DNA from: a bacterium | Lineage (GTDB): Bacteria; Ratteibacteria; UBA8468; B48-G9; DSTR01 | DNA: 57,931 nt | Direction of reading: 5' to 3' | Assembly (NCBI GenBank): GCA_029551285.1 | Contig: JAKPFT010000008.1 | Span: forward strand, 1 to 57,931 | Shown here: piece by piece, positions 1 through 8,980 of the stretch | Numbering within the stretch: the first letter of the stretch is position 1 | Layout: the number at the start of each line of letters is the position of its first letter | Position numbers and translations under genes: made by a program | The notes under the pieces: model-generated | What the model saw: the letters and a program-made list of their open reading frames with translations, nothing else | Databases searched by the model: none | What the model was told of the DNA's origin: nothing

Positions 1-512
1 CGGCCGCGATAAACCGCCCCGTGGGCTTCGGCGGCGTCCTCAACCACCATCAGATGATGTTTCTCTGCCAGAGAGAGGATAGTATCCATTTCTGCTGGTT
101 TTCCCATAAGATGCACCGGCAGAATAGCTCTGGTTCTCGGGCTAATTTTCTCCTCAATTTTTTCCTGATCAATGGCCAGCGTTTCCAACCTGACATCAAC
201 AAAAACAGGAGTGAAACCAGCCTGCAAAACTGCATTCGCTGTTCCCACAAAGGTTAAGGCAGGAAGAATCACTTCATCGCCGCGATTGGCACCGTAGTCA
301 TAAAGTACTGCCAGAGCCAGGGCCACGGCGTCTGTCCCGGAACTCACAGCTACCGATTCCCGGACTCCCACCAGCTGCGCAAAAGATTCTTCAAAAGCCC
401 TAACATAGCGCCCGCTGGAAAGCCGCCCGCTGGCCATCACCTCACTGACAAGACGTTTCGCTTCTTCAGTAATAGTTAAAGTTCCAAACGGATACCGACT
501 ACGATTGGCCAT
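1..512 (-). CDS. DegT/DnrJ/EryC1/StrS-family PLP aminotransferase, C-terminus cut by window edge
   Basis: This is the N-terminal 170 residues of a sugar aminotransferase of the DegT/DnrJ/EryC1 family, which uses PLP to transfer an amino group to a keto sugar nucleotide. I translated it from the ATG at 512 (on the minus strand), which has a GGAG-type ribosome binding site a few bases upstream. Visible family motifs are SSGTDA (about residues 57-62, phosphate/PLP loop) and VEDAAEAHGA (about 157-166), whose Asp contacts the PLP ring nitrogen; the usual Gln of that motif is Glu here. The PLP lysine lies beyond the window. It follows the sugar kinase gene after 17 bases and is the last visible gene of the polysaccharide operon. 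The family is clear, the substrate is not. Confidence 0.9.
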   Translation of the reverse strand, partial: MANRSRYPFGTLTITEEAKRLVSEVMASGRLSSGRYVRAFEESFAQLVGVRESVAVSSGTDAVALALAVLYDYGANRGDEVILPALTFVGTANAVLQAGFTPVFVDVRLETLAIDQEKIEEKISPRTRAILPVHLMGKPAEMDTILSLAEKHHLMVVEDAAEAHGAVYRG

Positions 513-529
513 CTTTGCTCCATTCAATA

Positions 530-1531
530 TCAGCTACCTCTTGTTTCTTCGCGGCTGAAAAAGATAATCCGGCTCCCTGAATCTTCAAATTTAACGGGGA
601 CCTCAAGCAATTCTTTCAGTGCGTTCCTGATTCTTCCGTGTCTTTCCGGTGGAGCCAGAAACAGAATAAAACCTCCTCCTCCGGCCCCCAGAATTTTTCC
701 GCCCCAGGCACCTGCGGCTATTCCCTTTTCATAGATGCCATCAATCCGGCTATTAGAGATTAAAGGCGTAAGGGAACGTTTCAGCTTCCATGATTCGTGG
801 AGAAGCTGTCCAAATTTTTTCAGGGGTTCATTCCCTGTCAGAATTCTGGTGGCCTCAGTCACCATCTCCCGCATGATAGTCAATTCCCTGCTCTTGCTGG
901 AAGCAGTTTTTATCTGTTGGGCTGCTATTTCGGAAGCTGTTCGGGAAAGGCCCGTGAAGAACAGAAGACACCGCGACTGCAGTTCTTCTAATCTGTCTGA
1001 ACCAATTGTTACCGGTTTGACAACAAATTCATTGTTACATTGAAACTCAATCACGTTCAGTCCCCCGAAGGCAGCCGATATCTGGTCCTGGCACCCGACA
1101 TTTTCACGCAGCAGGTCTTGCTCCACATGGATGGCCGCCAGAGCCAGTTCCATCCTGCCGACCATTTTCCCCTGAAAGGCATAAAGACTGTTTAACAGAC
1201 CTACGGTAAAGGCGGAACTTGAACCGATGCCAGCTCTGGCTGGCAGGTCCCCTTCGTGGTGAACTGCCAATCCCTGCTTAATACCCACAAAGCGTAAACA
1301 CTCGCGGACAGATGGATGAAAAATTTCCTCAATAGAATTCACATGCTCTATGCGCGACCAAACAATGGAGTACTTATGGTCAAAGAATGGCGGCAATTCG
1401 CGCAGGAAGATATAGCAGTACTTGTCAATGGTGGTGGAGAGAACCGCTCCCCCGTGCTCCCGGAACCACACCGGATAGTCGGTGCCACCCCCGAAAAACG
1501 AAATCCGATAAGGCGTGCGACTTATCACCAT
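530..1531 (-). CDS. GHMP-family sugar kinase (HddA-like, D-glycero-D-manno-heptose 7-phosphate kinase type)
   Basis: A 333-residue GHMP kinase that should phosphorylate a sugar at the anomeric or a nearby hydroxyl, using ATP in the cytoplasm. It starts with the typical PYRISFFGGGTDYP segment (substrate loop), has the ATP-binding motif ARAGIGSSSA at about residues 99-107, and the third GHMP motif GKILGAGGGGF near residue 280. The length matches heptose-7-phosphate kinases and their sugar-kinase relatives in O-antigen clusters. Its start overlaps the end of the radical SAM gene by 7 bases, so translation is probably coupled. The presence of a split transketolase, an SDR and an aminotransferase in the same operon suggests it acts on the precursor of an unusual sugar. 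I do not see the GmhA/GmhB/HddC partners of the GDP-heptose pathway, so the substrate is open. Confidence 0.88.
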   Translation of the reverse strand: MVISRTPYRISFFGGGTDYPVWFREHGGAVLSTTIDKYCYIFLRELPPFFDHKYSIVWSRIEHVNSIEEIFHPSVRECLRFVGIKQGLAVHHEGDLPARAGIGSSSAFTVGLLNSLYAFQGKMVGRMELALAAIHVEQDLLRENVGCQDQISAAFGGLNVIEFQCNNEFVVKPVTIGSDRLEELQSRCLLFFTGLSRTASEIAAQQIKTASSKSRELTIMREMVTEATRILTGNEPLKKFGQLLHESWKLKRSLTPLISNSRIDGIYEKGIAAGAWGGKILGAGGGGFILFLAPPERHGRIRNALKELLEVPVKFEDSGSRIIFFSREETRGS

Positions 1532-3000
1532 TTTTGAGTCAGTCTTACCTCGTCGACATATTTTCTTTTTATCCGCCGCTTTAACATCTGCTCAACATGT
1601 TGCACCGCTGCTTCCCCGAATTTCTCCTTAACCATATCCTGATAAGCCTTCCTTGAAAAATAGTGTTCAAACGCTCTGTCTCTGAACTCCAGAACTTCAG
1701 AAGCTGTCAGGTGTTTGGTCGGCAACGGTAAAGTTTCATACGCCAGCGGCGAGTATCCCTGCCAGGTGTCAGGCAGCCTGATACCCCGAGCAAGCGCCTC
1801 TTCATAAAGTCTGGAACCAGGCCAGGCCATGGCAGTATAGAAGTTGACATATTCACAATTGAATTCTTCCGCCATCCGGAGGGTTGCTTCCATGCTTTCC
1901 CGGGTATCGTCAGGAAGTCCAAAAATGAAGTTACCGATAATATGAAGCCCGACCTTCCTGGTCAGGTCTACCGCCTCGTAGATTCGGCCTCGTCTGAAGT
2001 CTTTTCTCACGCCCTGCCTGACTTCCTCCTGGCCTGACTCAATGCCGTAACAGACCCACCTGATACCTGCAGCCCTCATAGCCTTCAGCAACCCTTCCGT
2101 CACTGTGTCCACCCGGGCATAAACCCAGATGTTCACGTCACCAGCCCGGGGCGCCAGTTTCTCACACAATTCCATTATCCGCCGCGGACGAAAGGTGAAC
2201 AGGTCATCAGTCACTCTAAGATATTTCACCCGATAAATTTTCACCAGGTGCTCAAAGTCTTCAACTACTCTGTCCACATCCCGCAACCTGATGCCCGGTC
2301 CACCGTAAACTGTGTTGACCACACAATAACTGCAATTGAAGGGGCAGCCCAGACTGGTATAAAGGATACCGTAAGGTCCACGAACCGCGAGGTTAGAAAG
2401 ACACTGCCAGTTGTGAGCCCGGTAACTTTCCATGGGCAATAGGTCCCAGGCAATCATCGGCAGGCTATTCAGGTCAACCAGAGACGCAGGCGGATGATGG
2501 ACTATCCGGTTATCCTGGCGGTACCACAATCCTTCAATTTCACCGACCTGCCTCGCAGCAACATTTTTTCTCAGCACAAGAAGCAATTTCTCCAGGGGAA
2601 GAAAGGCTTCACCCTGGCAGACGAAATCCACTTTCTCTTCTACCAGTGTTCGCTCTGGAAGCGCTGTAGGATGACGTCCTCCAAAAAGAGTGCGAATACC
2701 ACTATCGCTTTCTCTCACCAACTTCAACGTCTTGCTGGCATGAAGCATCCTGATGGTATGGGCGAAAAAGCCCACTAAGAGCGGCTTTTTCTCCAGTATC
2801 CGGGTGGCCGTCTCTTCAGGGGTGAGAAATTCAGCGTCAGCGTCAATGACACTGACAGAGAAACCTTTTGCCCTCAAATATCCAGATAGAAGACCAATGT
2901 CTAACGGTGGAGCAAATCCTGAAAATTCGCTCAAACTTCCAAAGGTCTCCAGTCGACCACCTGGTTTCACCAGGACCAAATCCTGCCAGTCTTCTGTCAT
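1525..3000 (-). CDS. B12-binding radical SAM protein
   Basis: A 491-residue enzyme with an N-terminal cobalamin-binding Rossmann-like domain (about residues 20-150; DIGLLSGYLR and VIDADAE segments) followed by a radical SAM barrel with the 4Fe-4S motif CPFNCSYC (Cys219, Cys223, Cys226). Such enzymes often methylate unreactive carbons or carry out rearrangements. The B12 domain lacks an obvious DxHxxG motif, as is common in this class (base-off, no histidine ligand). It lies 4 bases after the SDR gene and overlaps the kinase gene by 7 bases, in an operon otherwise devoted to sugar-nucleotide and glycan synthesis, so a C-methylation of a sugar or polyprenoid is a reasonable inference. The fold and cofactor are well supported, the reaction is not. 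Confidence 0.9.
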   Translation of the reverse strand: MTEDWQDLVLVKPGGRLETFGSLSEFSGFAPPLDIGLLSGYLRAKGFSVSVIDADAEFLTPEETATRILEKKPLLVGFFAHTIRMLHASKTLKLVRESDSGIRTLFGGRHPTALPERTLVEEKVDFVCQGEAFLPLEKLLLVLRKNVAARQVGEIEGLWYRQDNRIVHHPPASLVDLNSLPMIAWDLLPMESYRAHNWQCLSNLAVRGPYGILYTSLGCPFNCSYCVVNTVYGGPGIRLRDVDRVVEDFEHLVKIYRVKYLRVTDDLFTFRPRRIMELCEKLAPRAGDVNIWVYARVDTVTEGLLKAMRAAGIRWVCYGIESGQEEVRQGVRKDFRRGRIYEAVDLTRKVGLHIIGNFIFGLPDDTRESMEATLRMAEEFNCEYVNFYTAMAWPGSRLYEEALARGIRLPDTWQGYSPLAYETLPLPTKHLTASEVLEFRDRAFEHYFSRKAYQDMVKEKFGEAAVQHVEQMLKRRIKRKYVDEVRLTQKW

Positions 3001-3004
3001 GTTC

Positions 3005-3949
3005 TCACAGGTTGGAAAATTGAGTTCGTCTTACCACCTGGTAACCTTTAATCAACTCCCTGATGCCTTCTGCGAGAGAAATAACTGCTTTAAAGCCCGT
3101 GCGTTCAATTTTCTCGTTGCTAACAATGTAGTTCCGTTTGTCAACGTCCTCACCCACTTCTGCCTCAACAAAATAAAAATTCGGCACCTGTTTCCTTATT
3201 TCCTGACACAATTCCAGTTTGCTCAAATTAGCCTCGCTGAGACCAACGTTATAGACCTGCTCCTTCATCACCGGAAAGTTCCTCAGACAGTGGAGGAACG
3301 CCCTGGCGATGTCCCTGACATGGACATAGTTTCGCTTGAAATGCGCCTGAAAGAGAACGACAAAGCCATCTGTCACCGCCCGGTAAGTAAAGTCGTTTAC
3401 CAGAAGGTCAAGTCTCATCCGCGGACTCACCCCGAAGGCTGTGGCCAGCCGCAGAGAAATACTGTTTCCAGCATCCATGATGGCCTTTTCAGCCTTGACC
3501 TTGAGACGGCCGTAAAGTGATACCGGCCGCAGTGGTGTCTCTTCTGTGCAAAAAATACCCTCCTGACCTATCCCGTATCCGCTGTTGGTGGTGGGGAAAA
3601 TAACCATCTGGTGTTTACTGCGCCACCGGAGAAGCATCCTGATAGCCTCCAGGTTAACCTGTTCAGCCAGTATCGGATTGGCCTGGCAGGCCGGTGCGCC
3701 GGTAAGACAGGCCAGCGGCAAAATCACATCATGTCCGGACACCAGTTTCTTTACCAACTGTTCATCTCTAACATCACCACGAACAATCTTTAACTCCTGA
3801 CGATAACAGCAACTTAGAAGAGAAGTCTGCCCGTACATGAAATTGTCCAGCACCGTAACCTCATAGCCCTCTTCCAGCAGCACTGGTACCAGAACTGAAC
3901 CAACATAGCCGGCGCCCCCGGTCACCAGAATTTTCAATCCCTCAGCCAC
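3005..3949 (-). CDS. NAD-dependent epimerase/dehydratase (extended SDR)
   Basis: A 314-residue extended short-chain dehydrogenase of the NAD-dependent sugar-nucleotide epimerase/dehydratase type. It has the dinucleotide-binding motif GGAGYVGS near residue 10 and the catalytic YGRLK (YxxxK) motif about residue 146, with TNSGYG before it. Family members oxidise, epimerise, dehydrate or reduce the hexose of a nucleotide sugar. Its 5' end overlaps the transketolase C-terminal gene by 16 bases. Together with the transketolase pair it could reduce or epimerise a ketose produced by C2 transfer. Exact activity cannot be read from the sequence. Confidence 0.88.
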   Translation of the reverse strand: MAEGLKILVTGGAGYVGSVLVPVLLEEGYEVTVLDNFMYGQTSLLSCCYRQELKIVRGDVRDEQLVKKLVSGHDVILPLACLTGAPACQANPILAEQVNLEAIRMLLRWRSKHQMVIFPTTNSGYGIGQEGIFCTEETPLRPVSLYGRLKVKAEKAIMDAGNSISLRLATAFGVSPRMRLDLLVNDFTYRAVTDGFVVLFQAHFKRNYVHVRDIARAFLHCLRNFPVMKEQVYNVGLSEANLSKLELCQEIRKQVPNFYFVEAEVGEDVDKRNYIVSNEKIERTGFKAVISLAEGIRELIKGYQVVRRTQFSNL

Positions 3950-4866
3950 TTCCTAATCTCCATTGCCACTATTTCTGGGGTCAGGTGGCAAACTGACCGG
4001 ATATAACCTCTGCCCCCATATTCATAATAGTATTTCTCTGCGAGTCCGATTCTCTTCAAGGGTGTGGAAATTCTTCTGTCAACCAGTACCTCAGCTACCG
4101 AGGAGCCAAAACCACCTGCCAGTAAATGTTCCTCCAGAGTAGCCAGCCAGGCAACTTTGCTGCTGATGTCAACCAGAATCTCCTCATTTATTGGTTTAAT
4201 TCGAAAAATATCTATAACGCCGACATCTATGCTTTTTTTACTTAAAATTCCGGCAATTTTCACAGCTTGATGAACCATGTTGCCGGTGGCCAGCAGGTAG
4301 CCGTCTTTGGCGGAGGAGATTATTCGGTAACCGGCGGCAATATCGAATGCTTTCGTTCTTACCGTTGGCAAGACTTTACGGTCAAGCCGAACATAACACG
4401 GAACTGATAGATTGTAACTCATATCAGCACAGCGCGCCGCGAGAAAGCTGTCTGAAGGATTGTAAATAACGAAGTTTGGCAAGACACGCATTACCGACAG
4501 GTCTTCGGTAGCGTGGTGCGTTGGGCCGGAATCATCATAACTGAAGCCAGCCCCAACGCCAACAATGGTTACTGGCACGTTCATAAGGGAAACATTTACC
4601 TTGAGCGCCTCAAAACAGCGCAGAGTGGCAAATGGCATAATCGCATATGTGTAGACCTTCTTTCCTGAAAGCGCCAGTCCCACTGCCACGGTAACCATGG
4701 CCTCTTCAGCGATACCGATATTAATGAACTGCTGGGCAAGGTCTCTTCTAAACTTATCCAGACTCGGCGCTCCCATGTCTGCCGCCACTACCATTATACG
4801 GCGGTCAGAGAGCGCCAGTTCATAAAGTCTGTCAAAAAACGCGTCGCGCATTGTTTGGGATTTCAT
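3934..4866 (-). CDS. Transketolase-like ThDP enzyme, C-terminal (pyrimidine-binding) subunit
   Basis: A 310-residue protein matching the second half of transketolase: the Pyr domain (NIGIAEEAMV near residue 47, whose Glu activates thiamine diphosphate; GPTHHATED near 115) followed by the transketolase C-terminal domain. It needs the 278-residue subunit encoded just upstream to form an active site. Split transketolases occur in archaea, in many anaerobes and in secondary-metabolite and O-antigen clusters. Here both halves sit inside a polysaccharide operon between a glycosyltransferase and an SDR, so a role in making a branched or chain-extended sugar is as likely as one in the pentose phosphate pathway. 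Confidence 0.92.
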   Translation of the reverse strand: MKSQTMRDAFFDRLYELALSDRRIMVVAADMGAPSLDKFRRDLAQQFINIGIAEEAMVTVAVGLALSGKKVYTYAIMPFATLRCFEALKVNVSLMNVPVTIVGVGAGFSYDDSGPTHHATEDLSVMRVLPNFVIYNPSDSFLAARCADMSYNLSVPCYVRLDRKVLPTVRTKAFDIAAGYRIISSAKDGYLLATGNMVHQAVKIAGILSKKSIDVGVIDIFRIKPINEEILVDISSKVAWLATLEEHLLAGGFGSSVAEVLVDRRISTPLKRIGLAEKYYYEYGGRGYIRSVCHLTPEIVAMEIRKWLRD

Positions 4867-4884
4867 TTTATTCCCGTTCCCCCT

Positions 4885-5721
4885 TTAGATAAGGTTTTTC
4901 TGTTGCTTTTTCAGACGGCATAAAGCGTGCCTGGCCTCCTCTTTTTCTGGCGCAATCCCGTGCCACAGCGGCTGATTTTCCATAAAGTCAACCCCCCTGC
5001 CCTTCACGGTGTTGGCAATTACTGCTAAAGGCCGATTCCTCTGGCGTGAATCCAGGCCAGAGAAGGCGCTTAGAATTTCGGGAAAGGAGTGGCCATTGAT
5101 GCAAACCACATCCCACCCGAATGACGCCCATTTCTTGTGGAGAGGATTCAGACGCATGCAGTTTTCTGTAAAATCAGTCGCGCATAGCCAGTTCCGGTCA
5201 ACAATGGCTACGAGATTGTTGAGCTGATGGTGGCCGGCAAACATAGCCGCTTCCCAGACAGACCCCTCATGACATTCTCCATCTCCGAGTAAAACATAAG
5301 TCAGGTAAAGCTCGCGATTCAACCGTGCCGCCAGAGCCATACCTGCTCCTATGCCCAGTCCGTATCCTAATGACCCGGTTGTAATTTCCACACCAGGAAC
5401 ATCATGTTGCAGATGGACACCAAACTTTCCCCCTGCCTGGCAGAAACTTCTCAGCCAGGACTTAGGGAAGAAGCCGCAGTCAGCCAGGACGGCATAGAGA
5501 ATGGGACTGGCCTGTCCTTTACTCAGAATAAAGCGGTCTCTCCGCGGCCAGGAGGGACTGTGGGCGTCATAGCGCAGCACCCTGCCATGGTAAAGAGCAA
5601 CAAGAAGTTCCACGCACGAAAAGGACGACGTTACATGACCCGTGCCAGCTCTTATGCACATTTCCATAACAAGTTTTCGCATTCTTGCAGCTTTATCCAC
5701 CAGATAGTCAATTTTATCCAT
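4885..5721 (-). CDS. Transketolase-like ThDP enzyme, N-terminal (diphosphate-binding) subunit
   Basis: A 278-residue protein equal to the first third of transketolase. It carries the ThDP/Mg-binding motif GDGECHEGSVWEA (about residues 145-157) with the later Asn of IVDRNW, and early residues GTGHVTSS with the substrate/ThDP histidine. It is followed after 18 bases by the C-terminal subunit and overlaps the preceding glycosyltransferase gene by 8 bases. The pair forms the ThDP enzyme that transfers two-carbon ketol units. The operon context points to sugar-nucleotide chemistry. Confidence 0.92.
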   Translation of the reverse strand: MDKIDYLVDKAARMRKLVMEMCIRAGTGHVTSSFSCVELLVALYHGRVLRYDAHSPSWPRRDRFILSKGQASPILYAVLADCGFFPKSWLRSFCQAGGKFGVHLQHDVPGVEITTGSLGYGLGIGAGMALAARLNRELYLTYVLLGDGECHEGSVWEAAMFAGHHQLNNLVAIVDRNWLCATDFTENCMRLNPLHKKWASFGWDVVCINGHSFPEILSAFSGLDSRQRNRPLAVIANTVKGRGVDFMENQPLWHGIAPEKEEARHALCRLKKQQKNLI

Positions 5722-6985
5722 GTTTCCTCCTATCAGTCACAAGGAGCATCCTTTCGAAAATGGCTTCCCAGAATTTTCTGGCATGATACAGACTTGTGGC
5801 CTTTTTTTTACCTTTAGCCGCCACTTTCATTCTTTCTTCCTCGTGTTTCAAGAAATATCTTGCTTTTTCCACCAGATCACTCTCGTCTTTAAAGCTAATA
5901 TAGTCTACCATAGGTTCAAACCACCTACATGTTTCCGGATTTTCGCTTTCCAGAAGCATCGCCCCGCAAAGGGTGGTTTCAAACACCCGCCCTTTCACCT
6001 GGCAGTATGGCCAGGGATTACTGAAATTCAACACTATTTTTGAACGCATCAACAGTCCGGCATATTCCTGTATAGAGACTGGTTTTTCCCTCTGTCCGCC
6101 TGCCTGGAAAACTGCCAGTCCGGCTTTCTTCAGTGCGGCCAGACCGCGCACCCTGTCAGGACGGCCGGCCAGGGAGCCAGGAAAACTGATGCCAATGGTT
6201 CTGGGCAAACCCGGGTCGTAGAAAATTCGCGGGTCCTGTGGTGTCCACAGCGGCAGAAAACGACGGCCAGACCAGCCAGTCATCTGCCAGGCTGAGGTGG
6301 AATCAATCGGCACATTTAAGTCTACCAGAGGCGCAATCTTTTTCATTATTTGCTGACACCAGGGCTGAGCCGAATCAAACCAGATAGCCACCACGGGAAT
6401 TCCCGCCGCTCTAATTCTTTTCAGCACAGAAGGATAAAGATTGTATCTACTTCCCACCGTCCAGGTGAAGACCATCAAATCAATGCCACCTTTCAGACAA
6501 CGAGCCAGCAGAGCCGTTTCAGGCCGACGGTGAAAAAGATGGTAGTATTCATCATAGTGAAAATGTTCCTGAGTGGCTAAACCTGTGGCATCCAGAGAAC
6601 CAAAAAAATTGTGCGCACTGTTGGTCAATCCCAGAGCTGGATTGCAATCACACCATTTTTCCGTAACGAAAAGCACGTGAAGCCGAGCCGGCTCTGCTCT
6701 TTTCTTAGCATTCCCGGAAACACCCGGGAAAGAAAACACCGATGGGCTCTTTTTTTGCTGGAATAAATCGTAGGCTTGCTGAAACTTCTGACGGAAGGAG
6801 TTCCAGCGGCAAGCAAAACTGCAGATGGTTACCTGAATCTCACCCCGCAGGTACACCACTCGCTCCTGAAGAGACAGGACTTTCTTGACCCCCCTTACCC
6901 CGATCAGCAGCCTGACCCCTCTTCTGGCCCACTGCCATAACTTACCCGTCAGCCTGCTAAGCCACTGTCTTTTCCTCTCCTTCAT
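5714..6985 (-). CDS. CgeB-like family glycosyltransferase
   Basis: I place the start at the ATG at 6985, where it forms an ATGA overlap with the flippase stop and has a GAAAGG ribosome binding site; this gives 423 residues. A longer open frame upstream lies inside the flippase gene. The N-terminal 90 residues are basic and helical. The rest resembles CgeB/DUF3880-type glycosyltransferases: a Rossmann-like N-domain (HVLFVTEKW, VFTWT..) and a C-domain with the pattern VFETTLCGAMLLESENPE about 75 residues from the end, typical of the sugar-nucleotide-binding Glu region of GT4-like enzymes. It likely adds a sugar to a lipid-linked oligosaccharide at the inner membrane face. Acceptor and donor are unknown. 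Confidence 0.82.
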   Translation of the reverse strand: MKERKRQWLSRLTGKLWQWARRGVRLLIGVRGVKKVLSLQERVVYLRGEIQVTICSFACRWNSFRQKFQQAYDLFQQKKSPSVFSFPGVSGNAKKRAEPARLHVLFVTEKWCDCNPALGLTNSAHNFFGSLDATGLATQEHFHYDEYYHLFHRRPETALLARCLKGGIDLMVFTWTVGSRYNLYPSVLKRIRAAGIPVVAIWFDSAQPWCQQIMKKIAPLVDLNVPIDSTSAWQMTGWSGRRFLPLWTPQDPRIFYDPGLPRTIGISFPGSLAGRPDRVRGLAALKKAGLAVFQAGGQREKPVSIQEYAGLLMRSKIVLNFSNPWPYCQVKGRVFETTLCGAMLLESENPETCRWFEPMVDYISFKDESDLVEKARYFLKHEEERMKVAAKGKKKATSLYHARKFWEAIFERMLLVTDRRKHG

Positions 6986-8478
6986 GCCTTTCTCCAGTCC
7001 ACCACCCTGCCTACGGTCGCAAAAACTTCCCGCAGCAATGACCTGTCTTCTTCTGTAAACAGCTTCCTGGCCATCAATCCAAAGAGTCCCGCGCCAATTA
7101 ACAGGTAGAAACAGACTCGTATCACGCTGTATTGATACCACTGCAGCATCACCACCACAAGACCAGCGACCAGGGAAATTGCCAGTATGCCTGAAAACCC
7201 CTTCCAGTCAAAGCGCCACGGGAATAGTCCCTTCCCGATTAACCAGGCGATGAGTATTGCGGTAAGACGACTCAAACTTCTGGCTGTGGCTGCACCAGTG
7301 ACCCCGGTAAGTTTAGTAAGAAAAACGATGAGAACAAGACTGACCAGACACTGCAGTATTTCCATCCTGGCTGTATCCACCGGTCTGCCGGCGACAAAAA
7401 CCGCACCGCCACAGAGCACCTGGTAACCGTGAAGAACCATGCCACCGTTAAGAATAAGAAAAATTGGCAGTCCGCTAAGGTATTTCCCCCGGCCGTAAAT
7501 ATCAAGCAAAAAATATGACAGAGAAAGCATCAAAACCACCGGTGGGATATTCACCAGAGAGACATACCTGCTGGCTTTAAAAAACATTTTCCCCAGGCTT
7601 TCCTGACCGGAACGCGTTAGCTCAATCATCTTTGGAAAAAGCGGCTTCAAGATAGAATTAACATAACTTTCCAGATAATCAGCAAATCGTTTTACCACGT
7701 AGTAGGTCGCCAGCACTTCCGGCCTCAGAAAAACACTGACCAGAAAAGAATCAGCCTGTGTTGCCCCATAACGGACAAATTCATTAACATAAAACGGCCA
7801 GGAAAACCGGAAGAGGCTGCTGAGTCTTTTTCTCTCAGGCGGAACACGAAAGTAGGCTCTGGTCACTGCCACCATCCAGATGCTCAGCAAAGCCTGCCCG
7901 GTGATCAGACCAGCCAGATATCCCTGGATGCCTGAAAGGAAATAAAGGGCCAGCGCATATATTCTTACCACGGTGTAACTCAGAATCTGGGTTAAACTCA
8001 TCTCATTAAACTTCTGCAGAGCACACAGATTATGCTGAGCCGTTTCATACCATTTGTTGCTGATAATACCCCAGGCCATAAGTCTGACGAGAGACGCGTA
8101 ACCATATCCCTTGAAGAATATTCTGGCGACAGGTTCAGCCAGGAAGAAAACAAGGGCAGCCAGAGAAAGGGATGCCGCGGCGATTACTACCCAGGTAATT
8201 TGAAGAAAACTTCTCACTTCTCCATCTTTCCCGGAAGCGACATAGTCCGGGAGAAGTTTCCGGCTCGCCTCATGGAAGCCAAAACTCAAAATAATGGCCG
8301 AAAGGTTAGTTATCACCGTCATCACAGCAAGCGCGGCCATTTCCAGCCTGGTAAAAAGTCGGGTCACCAGAATGAAGTAAAACACGCCAAAAACAACGTT
8401 GACCACCTCGGCCAGCCCCAGCTTGATACTGGCCTGCACCACTTTTACCGACTCTCTGGGACCACCTGTTTCATCCAT
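6982..8478 (-). CDS. Wzx-type polysaccharide flippase (MOP superfamily)
   Basis: A 498-residue integral membrane protein with about 12-14 hydrophobic segments spread over its length, typical of polysaccharide biosynthesis/export flippases (RfbX/Wzx, MOP superfamily). The N-terminus (about residues 1-120) shows the usual pair of helices and a charged LVTRLFTRLEMAA loop seen in this family. It should flip an undecaprenyl-diphosphate-linked glycan from the cytoplasmic to the periplasmic face. It is the second gene of the operon, 7 bases after the regulator gene, and overlaps the glycosyltransferase by 4 bases. No Wzy polymerase is recognisable in the visible part of the operon. Confidence 0.88.
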   Translation of the reverse strand: MDETGGPRESVKVVQASIKLGLAEVVNVVFGVFYFILVTRLFTRLEMAALAVMTVITNLSAIILSFGFHEASRKLLPDYVASGKDGEVRSFLQITWVVIAAASLSLAALVFFLAEPVARIFFKGYGYASLVRLMAWGIISNKWYETAQHNLCALQKFNEMSLTQILSYTVVRIYALALYFLSGIQGYLAGLITGQALLSIWMVAVTRAYFRVPPERKRLSSLFRFSWPFYVNEFVRYGATQADSFLVSVFLRPEVLATYYVVKRFADYLESYVNSILKPLFPKMIELTRSGQESLGKMFFKASRYVSLVNIPPVVLMLSLSYFLLDIYGRGKYLSGLPIFLILNGGMVLHGYQVLCGGAVFVAGRPVDTARMEILQCLVSLVLIVFLTKLTGVTGAATARSLSRLTAILIAWLIGKGLFPWRFDWKGFSGILAISLVAGLVVVMLQWYQYSVIRVCFYLLIGAGLFGLMARKLFTEEDRSLLREVFATVGRVVDWRKA

Positions 8479-8485
8479 GCCGCGG

Positions 8486-8980
8486 CTATTGCTTTCTGGA
8501 AAGTCTCTGCCGACCAGTCGTTTTCCCGAGGAAGAAAGTTATGTGCTGAAGAAGGTTTTCCATTTCTTTAAGTCTTTTACGCAGCAACCGGGTATGACTA
8601 TCAAAGTTATTTCGTGGCAGTTTACTGGCTACCCTGTTGAGGGTTGTTTGTACGAGAGCCAGCCGTTTGCCGATTCCAAATTCCAGTCGGTCCATTATTA
8701 TCTGAAGCGGTTCATCATTAGCCTGGTAAAGACTTCTCACATACCCCTTTCGCCAGACCCGGCGAACCGCATTCCACTCTTCCAGTTTTTTCAGGTTGAT
8801 GCTCACGTTGGCTTTACTGACTCTTAAATCCCGGGCAATGGCCGCCGGCGACAGCGGCTCTGGTGAAAAATAAAGGACCGCGTACATCTGACACACAGTG
8901 CGGTTTAACCCCAGACTTTCCCCAATGGTCCCGGCCAGACCTATTAATTCGTCCCGGAGAGGCTCCAAATTTTTGTTCAT
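8486..8980 (-). CDS. MarR/GbsR-like winged-helix transcriptional regulator
   Basis: A 164-residue regulator with a winged helix-turn-helix at about residues 40-85 (PLSPAAIARDLRVSKANVS and a wing around RRVWRKGYVRSLY), followed by a helical C-terminal region, as in GbsR/MarR proteins. As the first gene of the polysaccharide operon, it most likely controls that operon. The start was fixed by frame: three ATGAACAAA copies lie at 8978-9000, but only the innermost ATG (8980) is in frame; the two upstream ATGs read into a TGA after seven codons. The AT-rich repeats directly upstream may be its own operator. Ligand unknown. Confidence 0.85.
   Translation of the reverse strand: MNKNLEPLRDELIGLAGTIGESLGLNRTVCQMYAVLYFSPEPLSPAAIARDLRVSKANVSINLKKLEEWNAVRRVWRKGYVRSLYQANDEPLQIIMDRLEFGIGKRLALVQTTLNRVASKLPRNNFDSHTRLLRKRLKEMENLLQHITFFLGKTTGRQRLSRKQ

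Noticed and set aside
2753-3520. Long plus-strand open frame of 255 codons
   Set aside because: It runs opposite the radical SAM and SDR genes whose motifs are clear, and its translation has no recognisable domain. Antisense shadow.
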